Source of the DNA: Zygnema circumcarinatum
Taxonomy: Eukaryota; Streptophyta; Zygnematophyceae; Zygnematales; Zygnemataceae
Assembly: GCA_037447605.1 (NCBI GenBank)
Contig: CM074804.1
Location: forward strand, 6,861,193 to 6,925,192
Length of the DNA stretch: 64,000 nucleotides
Reading direction: 5' to 3'
Position numbers and translations under genes: made by a program. The notes beneath the pieces were generated by a model that had not been told where the DNA came from, did no database searches, and was given only the letters and a program-made list of their open reading frames with translations. Shown here in pieces: positions 10,604 to 23,986 of the stretch (the first letter of the stretch is position 1; each line of letters opens with the position of its first letter).

Positions 10604-13600
10604 TTAGAAAGGGCGCCATGAGCCTGTAGCAAGTCCCAAAGCAAGCGCAAGACCGAACGCCACGTGCAGGCGAACACAGTAATACTTGGCCATAAATATT
10701 TTCGCTTTATCCTGCACGTTGACATCCAAACAATTTCCATAAAAAGGTGACGAAACGAACCCACTAACAATGCCATATCACCAACAACAATCTCGGAGTT
10801 AGCCATCCCACCTGGTGATTGTCCTTGACAAAATTAACAACAAGCCGACCGATGGGAACAGTCAGAAGGGCGCCGATCTGCACACCCCCAAACCCAATCC
10901 ACGTGGGTTCAAAGCGGCAGAAAAATCCTCTGCAGGCACATTCCCCCCCAAGCTCTGAGGGTGCGAGCAGAGCCCTCACAGCGCATGTGAAGGGCAGCAG
11001 TCCCCCCGCCACAAAGGCCCCCGTGAGGCCGTACAGTGCGCCCACCGCCGCCTGCACAACGAGGGCGGCGCGGGCCGTACCCATGCGGACCAAGGGGGAC
11101 ATTTTGCCCACCGCGAGGTCGCCCTCAATCTGCACACGGAGGGAGGGCCCCCCTGTGGGCATGAGTTTGCATGCAGGTGGCTTTGAAAGCGGCGGTTTCA
11201 GGAGCAGGGAACGCAGGAGGAGGCACGGGAGAGCCCTCTGGTAAGGAGAACTGGAGTAGGATATCGGAGATGGAAGGTGGAGTCGGAAACCTGATGGAAG
11301 TGACTGCAGAAGAGGATAAGAGTTGTCGTGATGCCGACCAGAACTGATGCCGCAAGCACTGTCGGGGTGACAGCTGGTAGATTTGTGCTGCCTGAAATAC
11401 TGTCCTCCAACTCAATTGAGTTTTCAGCTAACAATACTGCAATGCATGAACATGAAACCGCGGCTCTACCTCTGGCTTTCCCTCCGAAGGCCGTCAAGCA
11501 AGGGTTCAAATGAAACTTTTGAGGTACGAACAGAATAATTTATTTCACAAAGGTTGCATGGACACCACAGTCACAATCAAATTAGAAAACTATCGCACTC
11601 TGACACCCTCAAAACATACGAAATTTGAGAATGGAGTCCCTCCAGAAGCACACAGGGAAACTCAAGATGCGGCAGGAAACTCGGCGCAGCAGAACGGGAC
11701 TCATGTAACTGCACGTGGCAATGCTGGATGACGTACTTGGCCTGATACAGATAGAAGGCAGTGGTGGCCAGTGGGCCGAAGGCGAGGAAGCAGAGCGGCT
11801 CTCCCAGACCCTTGTAACTCAGCCGAAACGGCGGACTCTGCCATGACGTCACCATGCACGGGAGTCATTCCCCTCTTGCCAGCCCACCCCCCCCTGTCCC
11901 GTCCCGTCCTGTCCCGTCCTGGCCAGTCCTATCCAGTCCCGCAAGCTTCCACGTGGCAGGCATGCAGGCGGCCCACCTGGTAGACGTACCCGCACGCCAC
12001 GGCGGCGGCCAGCAGCCATCCGACACGTGCGTCCCCGGCCGCCCGGGCGCCCGCCCAGAACCCGCGCCCGCCCAGCAGGAGGCACGCGAAGGCGGCCACA
12101 AGGACGCCGGTTTTGCTGCAGGCCCCCCCCCGGGGGGTCAGTCGGAACCCATGCATGCATGCATGGGACACGGAAGCTTTAGCCTGCCAAAGTCTGTCTG
12201 CATTTGCTCTACAATGCTGCGAAGCAGACAAGCAAGGGCAAGCTGATGGGTTTGGACCCCGTTCATTAATGGCTTCCTTATCATGAAGTCGACAGCATGT
12301 TTCTGATACTAGAATGAATGGAAATGCCAAAATGCATCCACCGAAGCAGTTTCAACTGCCTGAGACGCTGCAAAATGAGGGGCTTCTAGTGAGCGTATTT
12401 TATGTGTACACACAAACAGAAAGGGCTGCTAAGTTGATGCTCGCTGTTGCAGTTGTGATCCGCACGTGTATTTATTCAAGTTCCAATAGTTCAATGCAAC
12501 CGAACATACCTGCCAGTCATGTTTACGACCGACTCTTTCTTGTCCTTATCTGCGCCGGTTGTAGAATCAAAAGCATCGTTACTGCACATGCGGTAGACAT
12601 TTTTTCCCCACTAAAAAAAAAAAAAAACGGCAGGGCTGTCACAGGACAAGCGCAGCTATCAAACAGAAAAAAACATACAAGAAACCATCTCAGCACGAAA
12701 CTGGGCTTTTCAATCTTCCTACCCTTCAGAAGGCTCAGCCAGGGTTAATCTCATATCATTTTTCAACACAAAATCTGAACTTCTTGCAAGTGGGAAAAAA
12801 CCTGAGAAAGGACAATGAGTATCCGAGGATCACCTGAGGTTAAGCCACGCAATTACGAGCACAGAGAACAGCAGAAAGCTGCTGTAACGGCTACCGTTGA
12901 AATGACCTGATTGAAGATACGCAGCTGCTGCCCCGACCTGCAAATGAGCTCAAATTCAATGGTTCAAAGCCTAAAGAGTTCTTAAAGAGAGCAGAAAAAT
13001 ATAGAGCTCTCAGAACCTATGGAATAGCGGATATTAAATGGAAAACCAAACCTTAATAAGTGTTTTAAAGTTTATCATAGCTACATAATGAGCTGCATAT
13101 TGTGCAGTGGCTAGTTGTTTCAATGTATAGTTGGCAGGGTCGTTCCAGCTAAAGTGTTCTCATGAATGGAAACCCTAAATCACAATCACTCTCACACAAG
13201 CTGGTAGGAAATACCGGAACATGAAGAAGGCTCCCTCTCCATTGGTTATTTTACGAAGGGCATCCACCATTAGATCGAGGGAGGGTTTAACCTTTTCCCA
13301 CGCCAGTATTTAAGCAGAACAACAAATGTTCTTTTACAAGAGCCTTTTTAAACTTTGTGAAACAAAACGAACGAAATGGTTTCTTCTAGAGCCATTCACC
13401 CTAATGATTCGCGTGGGCAAATTCACCCACGGGCAGGAAGCCATGCAATGGTTCGTCACTGCATGGGTCCTTTCGCGTTGGGGCGCAAATGCCAATCCGT
13501 CAGATTTCGTCCTTCAGATTGTTTAATTTTAGCAATCATTGTTGAAATTACAAATCACCAAAGTGCCTTGCAGAGCAAAGACCAGAGGTTGCGTCGATGG

Positions 13601-14469
13601 ATTCTCATCGCCCATGTGCAAAGATTCATTTGAGCAAAGAAACGATTGTGAATTTCACTCGTATCAAATCGAGACCCGCCAGGTTTTCAAGTACAATAGT
13701 GATTGAGTAGATTGTGGATACTCTTCGATTGTGGAGAGATATCCCTACAGTGAGCTGCTTCTGAGAAGAAAGTTGTAAATTGGTCCAATTATACTCCAAT
13801 GCCATCCGAGTAAGTGAGAAATTCATAAAGCGTGCATTGTATAGCTGCTTCCCATAATAGACGAGCGAGAGTTCAAATAGCTACCGTAAGTGGAATCCAT
13901 GCCACAGTGTACAGTGGAAGCTTCACCGCTCGCCAAATGAGCGCCGCTTGACTGATCTCCTCCTCCACTTTCCCACCTAACCTCATAGCAGGCTCCTCTT
14001 CGACAATCCTAGATCCCCGCTGGTCCGCCAATATGCTCTCAGATTCTCCGCTTTTGTCCACGCTTTCCTCCCCCGCCGTCGCCGAGAAGCTCAAAAGCGC
14101 ACCCTCATCAGCAGCTCTAACAGACAGAATTTGACGGCCTCTTTTTTCCACCCGCCTGCACCGCCATAGCACTGGAATACACCTGACCGCCTGCTGGGAT
14201 TCCCCATGAAGCCTGCGCCGATTTTCCACCGTTCCCAAAGACGCGCACATGACCTGGCACATTCCCCCCTTCCTCGATTCCCCTGCAAAAGCAGTCGCGC
14301 GCCAGGTGTCGTCCGCCTCCCGCGCGGACTCTCCCGCTCCCGTCCTCACGCCCGGCCATTGCGAGCACCCGCGCAGCTGGAGCTTCTCCGAGAGCGCCGC
14401 GTGTCGGGCGCTAGCGCACTGAAGATGGGAGCTGGCGTGATGCACGGCCCCCGTCCCCAGAGCAGCCAT
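10604..14469 (-). CDS. menA: 1,4-dihydroxy-2-naphthoate prenyltransferase (ABC4/MenA), plastid
   Basis: The enzyme attaches a prenyl/phytyl chain to 1,4-dihydroxy-2-naphthoate in phylloquinone synthesis at plastid membranes. I rebuild nine exons: 14469-13885, 12937-12834, 12581-12510, 12115-11977, 11837-11737, 11387-11291, 11129-10980, 10877-10812 and 10711-10604. All splice phases close, giving about 473 residues. In order: a basic Ser/Arg-rich transit region of about 170 residues, LIWRAVKLPLYTVAW, VGAAAAYLQSGHFN, the Asp-rich prenyl-binding motif (SNDAFDSTTGADKDKKES), SPPFRLSYKGLGEPLCF, LILFCSHFHQ, a second Asp motif (EGDLAVGKMSPL) and IFMAKYYCVRLH. The protein is longer than the roughly 380-residue Arabidopsis enzyme, mainly in the transit region. 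ATG 14469 follows a purine-rich tract. The family call rests on ordered motifs and is firm; individual splice sites may be off by a base or two. Confidence 0.9.
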
Positions 14470-15344
14470 AGCGTGGCCCTCTGGCAGCAGCAGAAGCTGG
14501 GGGTGCGGGCCCTCCGGGAACGTACGCCCCCTCTCCCTCCCTCCCTCCCGCCCTCCCTCCCTCCCGCCCTCCCTCCCTCCTGCCTCGCAAGTCGCAGCGG
14601 AGCGCGGGGCGGGGCCGCGGCCGCTGTGGGCGCACACTCGAGATCGCGCGGTTCCACCTTCGCCACTTGTGTGCGACCACGTGGCAGATGAGTCAACGAG
14701 AGTGGCGACTTTTGTGAGGACGACCACGTGGCGCGCGGCGATTGGCCCAAGGGGCTAACAGGCCAAGCGAAAAAAAAAACGACGAGGAAAGGGGGCGGGG
14801 CGAGGGTTGCCCGTTGGGCTGCAGGCGCTACCGTACGGTATGGGCACGTATGGATGGATGCATGCATGCATGGGTGCATGCATCCCTGTGTTCTGCCGTC
14901 TCTCCTGTCCGTCCGGTGCTGGGGGTACTTATGCTGCGCGGCGGTTCTGTGGAGGGGCCTTTCCTGCACGGCAGGGCGGCACGCCTCCCCCCAACTCCGC
15001 AGTAACAGCCAGGCGATTACAAGAGCCCTTTAGCAAAGCAGTAGGCTCTGTTGCCGCTGAAAGAATGAGAACCAGTCTGTCCCCTTTTTGGAAACCTATT
15101 TACAGAGACAGAGTACAGCGCGTGATTGTTCAAGTAAAGTGGAGGAGGTATCGTCCTGGCCCACGTGGCTCTATTGCCACAGGCAGCCCTGGACGAAATG
15201 AGCATCGGCGTGTAAGATATGGTAGGACCTTATGCTCTCTGAAATGCCCTTCCTTATTTGCGGGCAACACTAAGGCTCGCTGTTTAGAGACTTTAGGCTT
15301 CAAAGCCCATCCACAGTAGCCGGGATCGCGGAAGATGAGAGGAG
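14470..15344. promoter_or_regulatory. menA upstream region and intergenic spacer
   Basis: Next to the menA ATG (minus sense) is a GGGAGGGAGGGCGGGAGG-type purine tract at about 14525-14580. CCACGTGGC motifs lie near 14681 and 14725. Further right are taccgtacggta and repeated atgcatgc words. ORFs spanning 14728-15319 on the plus strand have no domain and cross these low-complexity words, so I do not call them genes. Confidence 0.4.
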
Positions 15345-18300
15345 CTAGATTCCAGGTCGCTTCATGCCACATTCTGAGCAGTATTTGGAACAATCGCGGA
15401 CATACGGCGTGCCGCACTCGTCGCAGTACTTTCCCGGTCCTCCCGACTGCACTCCATTGCAACGACCCCATGGTCACACATGAAAGGGAAGCAAAGAATT
15501 CAGAATATACATCGCTCAACGGCTATTGGGAGTACGGATCACGAGACTGCACCAACAAAGCAGTACTTCTTCAAAACTATGAGCCACTCCGATAGGAAAA
15601 CTCCAACTCCACTTCCAACCAATACATGTCCACAACCAGACAGAGCTGCAGCAAACACGACAACCGACATGTAGTCATTTCGCCTCCAGCAAGAATCAGA
15701 GTACTGTACTGTACCGGTGAGGCGATCAGTCCTCCCATGTGGCCGGGAGACTGCATCACTGCTCGTCCAACGTGGTTTGTTCCCATGGACCCGTGTGGCT
15801 GATGTGCGTGCGGGCTCTGATGATGTGGCGATGGCACCGATAGCCCATGCGGCAGCTGCATGACCCGGCACACATGTAACGCGTTGAACACGAAAGCATC
15901 ATTCCCTAAAAGAAGAAGTCAAAGTAAAGCTAATGACTGGCGAAAATCAAGTCAGCAGCTTTTGGGACTACGAAAACAAAGAATCTCCTGCGGTCTAAGA
16001 GTTGATTCTCTAGAACACGTGTGAAAGAGGAGGAAGGAATACCTTGATGCTCTTTTACAAGATCAAGACAAACATTTCTCTAGGGAATTCTACGCCCCCT
16101 GCCATCTCACCATGTTCCAGCCACTTTGAAGTGCCACAGAAAGAGGCATGACTTGATCGTGGTCCATCCATAGGATACGACAAAACGAGCACTCATGTTT
16201 ACTTGGCGAGAAAACGGAAATCCCAATTTCGCAAGACCTTCAGGCAAGAAGTGAGATCCTCACCATGTGAGACATTTGCTGAAGTCCATTCGAACTCACT
16301 TGCCTACGAGTTTTTGTTCGAGCAGAGTAAAATTTATAATCACGGGAATAGATTGCCACTTCATGCCGTCCAGTGATCCTCCTGAACCTGCATCAAGTGC
16401 AGATTACCAATGCAATTCAGCTATGTTGCTAATCCCCGAAGCAGAAGAACACCACAACAGACCGGAATACAAGCCAGGACAGTCAGACAGTGAAAGCCCA
16501 CGATTTAATCTAACTGCAACGCCTTTTTCCTTTGATTGTACTGGATCATCTGGAGATCCTCAATGGCTTGTATCAAAATTCCCTCTTCGCTGCTTTATCA
16601 ACTATATCGTCGGGAGGCTGGTGGAAGGTACCATTCAGCGTCGTCTGGACCAATGGTGGTGGGTCTCTCGAGAAGCTCAAGTCCGTGAACAACAATGAAG
16701 CGCACTCTTTTCTCGTCCCCGGTCACAAGTGATGGAAACTTTGCTCGAGCCTCTAGAGCTGATGCCATTTCTCGCCGTTTGAATGAGGTGACAGCCCCTG
16801 CACCGGTAGTCCACAAAGTCAATCCATACAAGTGTATAGAACAAAGAGTTTGATAGAAACAGTGGCCCCGGCATGACATGAAATATAGGAGCGAAAAAGG
16901 AACATGAAAGAAAAGAAAAGTTGAGGATGGAAGCCAGCAGACAAGCAACAGCATAGTGCAGATGCAAAACATAAGGTCCAACCTTCTACAAAAGACATCA
17001 TTAGCATCAAGAAATTTATAATAAAAATCGCACTCTTTAAAAAATCCAGACAAACATCTGGTAAATTTGCCAGGTTCGGATAGAGAATCGGTCTGCATAG
17101 GTTTAGGAGACAGTGTCCCCCTCTCCTCCCGTCCCGCCTCCAGCCTATCTCTCTCTCACACATGCGCATGCTGCTGCTCACCTGTTTTGGGGTACTTCTC
17201 CACCAGCCGTCGATAGAGCCCTCCTGCAGCCTCTAGGGCCAGACCCATTGTCTTCTCTTGAAGACCTTCAGTTTCCGCCATCCGCGCATTAATTTCTCCA
17301 ACCAATGTCTCATAGACGTTTGCGACATAGATCAGGGGGAGAAGGTACCGGGGATCCCCTTCATACGCTGCTTTCAAGTTCAACTGCATTCGACGAGGCA
17401 TTCCAAAGCCCACAGCCGTCAAAAAACTACTGGGATCTTCAGATGAATAACAGGTGGTGCCTGCGGAATCAATAAAACAAACGCATGCAACAAACCAAAA
17501 GCCATATCATCCTAGACTGTGAAGACACTGCAAAGTTCGGACGATGCAATTTGCCAACGGAAAGTGACTCGTTTTCTAGTTCATACCTCTTTCAATTTCC
17601 GTTTCCTTTGCTTTTCACTGTGCTTAATTGGCGATTGGTCCTGCACAGGTACTATGTGATAGGTGATAAAATGATCCACCAAAAGATGCAAAAAGCGAAC
17701 CCTCGCAGCTTCAATGGGCAAAATATCTGTTTGACAAATACCATCAATTAGAATCAAGTTAAAGCAAGCTTGCAAATTGATAACGACTTGCTTAGTCGAG
17801 CTATGCACTAGACCCTTTTCCAAAAAACATAGATCTGAATCTGGGTAAGAAAATATAGTTCCCATTGCCAATGGTATTCTAGCAAGACAAGCATTCGTGC
17901 ACTTTGTAAAGAGCATATATTCAATTTGCACCACTGCTTTCCGTTTACACCATATAGACTCTCAGGGCAAAAGACTGCTGCAGTATTAGACTCGTAATTG
18001 CATAAACGTAACGTAACGTTCTCCTTCGCGTAAGTCATCAATTTGATAGTGGACGCAGCTGTGGCGACATCCCTCTGACGAAAAAATCACAACGGAACAT
18101 CATGAAGGTAGTGCTTTCACGGACAAGATTGAAGCTTCTTGAAGGAGTATTCTGTATTTACCATTCACCATTCCAATGGGACTCGGATAGCAAATGATTG
18201 CTAAAAGCCTATAGTAATTCGTTAACGATAGACAGCCTCTTGGAATACGGCAGGAGGAGGCTGGTCTCCGTACCATGTATGCCAAGCGTTCCATATAGAC

Positions 18301-19743
18301 TCTGTTGCTGATCCTCGTGGTCGTCCAGATGACCATCCTCACTTCCAACAGATTGGAGAGCCAGCCCTTGGTCATACTCTTGAGGAACTCCTTCACTCAA
18401 GTTTGAGTCTTCCATGCCCTGCGGAAAATGCAACGTAACAAGCCAATGAAACCTTGCTGAATAACAGTGATATTCTCACAAGCTTTGTATGTCGACCAAA
18501 AGCTTTCAATGTTGGGCTTGGCTCAAAGTAACGTGGCTTCTGATAGGAAGTGCTTTGTTTACAATATCCAGTATACAGAGACTCTCAGAGAAGGCGAACC
18601 TGGGTTAAGAGAGTGGATGATGCTGAAATGACTGAGGCTATCAGTTATCTTTGATTATAGAGTACGTCATCATGGTTGCACTCAACGCAGAAAAAGCTCA
18701 TTGCTGTCCTGTGACTAATGTAAACACGTCTCCCTTCATCAACTTGTGAATTTGATTTGGCAAGGATAACATAAACTACATTTCTTTAATATGGCCATGG
18801 CCATGCAAACCAGACTTTTGGTGTAGGATTGTAGGATTGTCACATAGGTTTCCTGTACAAGAGAGCATGTCCCCTTTCTCAACTTATCTTTGGAATAATA
18901 ATTCAGATTTTTTTATCATTCCCTCTGTATTAATACAGTTCTTGCCGCATATACAGCGCACGCACAAGCTGTAAGTGAAACCTATTTCTCTGGTCTGATC
19001 ATTACAACATTCTTTCGATTTTTTTTGAGAAAATGTTGATAACAATTTGACCATCTTACACGTTGCAATCAGCAATTAACTCCCTTAACTCGCTTATTAT
19101 AAGCTTCACTCTCCATTGAAAGTTCGAGAGAGAAGTCCAAAAGTTCCTTTATGCAGCAAGACGTTCAGACGAACTGGACTGTCTCACATGAACGCCATGG
19201 TTCAGCGAGGGCAGAGCCTCGAGTAAGGTAAGGGCTCCGCACATCTTCTAGTCTGAGCAGCTTCTCAAGCCCATGAGGATGCGTTCACCCTACCTGCAGT
19301 CCCTCTGCCCCTTGCGATGTCTGTCGAAGTTCAGCCTGCATGGAGCCCGACATGCCTGCCGGTGACATTCCTCCTTGTTGCATCCTACCCTGTGCCAATC
19401 CTCCTTGCAGAGTGTTTTGCATACTGCTTTGCATCGAGTTTTGCAACGCATTTTGCAACCCGTTTTGCATGCTGTTCTGTAAGCTGGCTTGCATACTGTT
19501 CTGCAATGGATTCTGCATATTCTGCATGGAACCTGGCATGGCGCCTTGCATACCACCTGATATGCCTCCCTGAAGTCCACCTTGCAAGGATATAGCCTGC
19601 AGGTTGCCTAAGTCCGAAGGCATACTGCGCTTAATGTCCGGAAGCCCATGGACCCCAATCCCATGGGAGTGCTCAAGGCCGTGACGCTCGCTGACGTGAT
19701 GTTCCACGAGATTCGACCCAGGCGGCATGCTATAGCCAGCCAT
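15345..19743 (-). CDS. Conserved plant protein with C-terminal zinc ribbon, function unknown
   Basis: Exons seen: 19743-19294 (Met/Gln/Asn-rich, GGMQGAMPGSMQNMQN type), 18418-18274, 17726-17587 (DILPIEAARVRFLHLLVDHF), 17460-17182 (FGMPRRMQLNLKAAYEGDP, LLPLIYVANVYETLVGEI), 16797-16632 (EARAKFPSLVTGDEKRVRF, TTIGPDDAEW), 16381-16264 (ITGRHEVAIYSRDYKFYSAR), 15905-15715 (His/Pro-rich) and 15345-15446. The last exon encodes two CxxC pairs (KYCDECGTPY, KYCSECGMKRPGI) and is too short to stand out as an ORF. Most phases close, but the joins 17587/17460 and 16264/15905 do not close with the obvious sites, so a micro-exon, another donor or a sequence error is likely there. The blocks look like one conserved plant family that I cannot name. 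A nuclear role is only a guess from its composition. Confidence 0.7.
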
Positions 19744-20355
19744 GGAGTCTCTCGCTGCAATAACCTGCTCCACAAATTGTTGACTACATATTAACGAGTT
19801 TCCAGCATCTAAAACACTAATGTCTTGCACCCGAGCCGCCGATCGAGGCCTAGGCCGTGCCAGCTCTCCCCCCTTCAACGACAATGCAGCTGCACCTCAA
19901 CCACCAAGCTTCCAACCATGTTCTCCAAACCTGAGCTCTTTCCACGGCCCCTTCCAAGCACCAGAACCTGCATCATGTTCCTCATCTTCTGCTGCCTTCT
20001 CTCAGCGAGGAAGAGCAGCAAGCATCCCTAGTTATTAGCAGCCTCACTCAAACGGCCACGTGGCATGTTGAGCATGCCGTATGAGCAGCCCGCGCAGCCC
20101 CTTTTTGAACTCCCCCGCTTTGAAACGGCAACGATCACTTCCCCTCCCGGTTTCAGGCGCGCCTCCCCCCTGCCTCCTCCCCGGCCCTCCTCCCCGCCTC
20201 TCCGGCTGCCCGGCCCTGCCCTCCCCTTCCCGCGCGCCCTCCCTCCCCGGCCCGGCTTGGTCCGGTCCGGCCAGGGCTCGGCTCGGCTCGGCTCGGCCCG
20301 GCCCCATCCGTGCGCCCCGCCCCGCCCCGCCGCGCGTCCAACCAGCCAACCATCC

Positions 20356-20409
20356 GTTGGTTGGTTGGTTGGTTGGTTGGTTGGTTGGTTGGTTGGTTGG
20401 TTGGTTGGA
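20356..20409. repeat. (TTGG)n microsatellite
   Basis: About thirteen uninterrupted copies of the tetranucleotide ttgg. Confidence 0.97.
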
Positions 20410-20619
20410 GTCAGTTAGGCAAGGAGGGGAAGGCTTTCAACAAGTAATGGGTATACTCGAGAGGCCAGCCTCTGTCGAGAATGGCCAAACACATGGTTGT
20501 TTGCCTCTGTCCAAACAACCATCCATGTATCTTCTCCCTTACGCCCTCGCTCAAGTTGCTGAAGGAAAGTCATTACAGCTACAGTACTACAGTATTCGCC
20601 ATGCAATGCCAATGTGCGC

Positions 20620-20671
20620 ACCACACCACACCACACCACACCACACCACACCACACCACACCACACCACAC
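20620..20671. repeat. (ACCAC)n pentanucleotide microsatellite
   Basis: About ten perfect copies of the 5-bp unit accac. Confidence 0.97.
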
Positions 20672-21080
20672 GCGCCCTTCGAAGAAGACGACGAAACGGA
20701 AAGTGAAGTGAAGCGAAGCGCGAGTGCGCGGCGGCGCTCACTTCGGGGAGGTGGACGCTTGGCTGCTCTCGCGTCCGCTTCTTGACTCGTCGGGGAGATC
20801 GCTATTTCTCCTGCAACACCTGCAGCACTGGCGCCATGGATCAGTCGCCGCTGCGTTCCGCGCTCATCTGAAAGGTCACTTTCCTACCTCGCCTTTTGGA
20901 GAGAAGGCCTACGCGCACACGAAGAGAGTGGAAGTCATGGCGCAATACACATTGCCGCCGCTCTCCGCTTCTCGCACGCATAGCTGGCGGCTGTGCATGT
21001 GAGATGTGAGGCACAGGAGGGCCTCTTTCCTCTTCGGCCATCCGACCATTCAGCAGGACATATGCAAAGGAAAGGCAGGA

Positions 21081-23906
21081 ATGGAATCGGCGGACGGGCA
21101 TGGCGTGTCCATTGAACTGAGGGGTCTCGGAGGGGAAAAACGCGTTGTCAGAGAGAGATGCTTTAACATCAACGAGCGAAATGAGAAGTACATAGGAGAC
21201 GAGAGAGAAGACGTTCCCTTGGTTTTTAGTTCCGTCGGACGAGGCGACGAGGAGGAAGCGGAGGATGATTCCATGCTGGAGTTTGAAGGCCTGCAGCTTG
21301 CGGAACCGGGTCCTCTGAGGCGAGCTGCAGCATATGTGCTCAAACGTCCACATATTGTGGGCCTGGCTATTCTCCTCGGATCCTTTCTGCTTCCGCTGTT
21401 TTACAGCGGATTGTTCGGTGGAAGAAAACCTCTGATTTGCGAGGAGATGGAGATCACAGGTTAGCCTCCTTCATACAATCTTCATATTAGGGGATCAGAC
21501 GTGACATTTTCAAGATTGAGTCTTACTGAATTGGCAATCTGGACGAGAATTTTCCGCTAATGGAGTTCCGTATTTGCCGCATTTGCATAATGTGCATAGG
21601 CGCATTGCATCGTCCTTTTCTCATGATTATTAGCTTCATTAAGTGATCCTCCACCCTTTTTGCCTCATAGCAATCTTGAAAACTACGAAATGTCGTCCAG
21701 TGGCAGCAGAGGAACTTATGGCAAATACAGAGTAGTGAAACTCTTTCACCCTCCGCAAGGACGGCAGCATTTCAAAAATCGAAATCTCCTGGTACTTTGC
21801 ACGTTTGTAGCTTCTTTTGCCTAGACATTAGCCTCACCGAGTTTGCTTCGACGTCAACAGTTCCATAGCAGTTTTGACCGGAGCTGTACACTGTATGGCA
21901 GTTCTCATAGCTCGGCAATTTCAGAAATCATGGGTTCATTATTTCTTCAGAGGAATGGAGCGAGGACTATGCGATCCAGATACTTGGAGGAATATGAAGT
22001 TTAGAAGTATCATAAAACTGTTTCCTCTCAGTCGCCTTCATTGTGGTTTGCATGATACGGTACAGGGTATCCATACTGTGGTACACAGTCGATTGATAGA
22101 GTCGAGCGTCTTGATATCGGCATACTACGATTTCCTAAAGGTTCTTAATATTCGTTTGAGAGAAGTGGACGAGGTATTCGCTTTTGTACCCAGGCCACGG
22201 ATGTTCCTATGATCGACAACAAGGGTCTGCTTGAGAAAAGCAGGAACTGAATCACGTTCTATACATTTCTACGTGAGAATGATGCATTTCTTAAATCATT
22301 GCTAGCATCGGATATGCTGCCTTTTCCATTCTGCCATTGCCTGGATGCCTTTGACATCCCTTGGCTACCTTCTCAAGTGTGCGTATGCTAATGTTCCTTT
22401 TAGTGTTTCCCATTGCGCCGTTCTTGTGCAGGACTGGAAGATCACCTGGAAGACCTTACGTTGGAAGAGAAGATAGGGCAGATGGTGGTTGCGGATTTAC
22501 ACGACGTTGGAAACGGAGACATGGTCACGTCGCACTTTGTTGGTGCAGTCCTTGTAAACTCAGATGTCCAACACTCACCGAGAAATGGGCCAAGCGATTG
22601 GCTGACGACTGCCCTTCATCTGCAGGCAAAGGCGCAGGCGACTCGGAAAAGGATTCCCACTTTTTTTGGAACGGACTCTCTTCATGGGCATGCACGGGTC
22701 TATGGCGCCACTGTCTTCCCCCAAGCCATCGGGTTGGGTGCAACGTTCAATAGTACACTGGTTCAACAGATCGGCTTTGCGGGTAAGGGTCAGTGGAGGA
22801 ATGGTGGGCTTTGGAAGGCTAGTGAAGTTCAGTGGACGACTTGGAAAACATCCACAGTGTTGCGTTGTGTCTGCTTCACTGTTGCCATTTGGTTTAGGTC
22901 TTTCCTGGATGTTCGTATCATTTCAATTCATTTGTTACGAATATGTGACAGCCTCAAGTTAGCATTTCCAACAGTATGGTGATGAATCAACATCTTGGTG
23001 CATTTTTGTATCGACTGGTGTGCCAACAGAAGCGAAGGAGATGCGAGCTACAGGAGTAAACTGGGCCCTCGGACCTGTACTTTCCGTGTGTGAAGATGTG
23101 CGTTGGGGAGGCTGCTACGAGTCATATTCCGGAAATGAGAAAGTTGTGGCAATGATGGGACCCCGGATTGATGGCCTCGGAGGATACGACGAGATGGCGG
23201 CGGGATGGAACATAACTGAGACAATCCTGTGCGTGGTGGGTTGGCACCGAGGTATAGTTCAAAAAGGTTTTGGCGGAAATAGAGGAAATGTTGGGAACAG
23301 AGACTAGCAGTTGAAAAGCCTGTTTTAAGGCTGCGGTTTCCTTTGCATACGACATGTAATCGTGCTAACGTTAGATGTAGAAATGGTTGTAGTTCTCAAA
23401 TGCTCTAGTTGCAGTGTTTTCACTTGAGGGACCACATGCATAATACAATACCGTATATTCGAGATAGTGTTCTAAACGGAATCGTGATGTTTGTGCCACT
23501 CGAGCGTGCCGTTTCAAATGTTTGCTGGAGAGGACCATCTACCAATACTGTTCCGATCAGCAATGTTTGAAAGAGAGAAATCGGCACCAAACAAACTAGA
23601 TATAGGTACCTACCTAAAGTAGTTTACGTTAGGTGTACTATAAGGTATAAAGTTTACCTTGAATTTCGTCCGTCGCGCACAACCCTTTTTGAATTGACCG
23701 GCGTGGCCGGGATTGGGGGCGTATTAAATTGCTTGGGGATCAGGCCGCGCGTGGCTGCAACTGGGGTCGGATTTTTGGGCAACGGGGGTACGGCTGAGGG
23801 GATTACCGGTGGAATGACGACGGAATCAGACTCCGACTTACGAAGTCATTATTTGCGACCATTTGTAGATGCCGTTGCAAGGTGAGCTCTCCCTGGCTCT
23901 TCCTGG

Positions 23907-23986
<80 letters not shown>

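Larger units (their letters stand above)
19744..21080. promoter_or_regulatory. Divergent intergenic region (zinc-ribbon gene / GH3 gene)
   Basis: This GC-rich spacer separates the minus-strand zinc-ribbon gene from the plus-strand GH3 gene. It holds a CCACGTGGC motif near 20055, a cggctcggctcggctcgg run near 20275-20300 and the two microsatellites listed separately. The long GC-rich ORFs (for example 20081-20785) run through both microsatellites and are rejected. Confidence 0.4.

Noticed and set aside
10878-10979. Treating the 34-residue segment as part of the MenA protein
   Set aside because: It has intron borders, and its removal restores the family spacing, so I excluded it from the main model.
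14728-15319. Plus-strand ORFs between menA and the zinc-ribbon gene
   Set aside because: They cross low-complexity words, have no domain and start in the menA promoter.
20081-20785. 234-codon plus-strand ORF
   Set aside because: It runs through two microsatellites and a GC-rich promoter; composition only.
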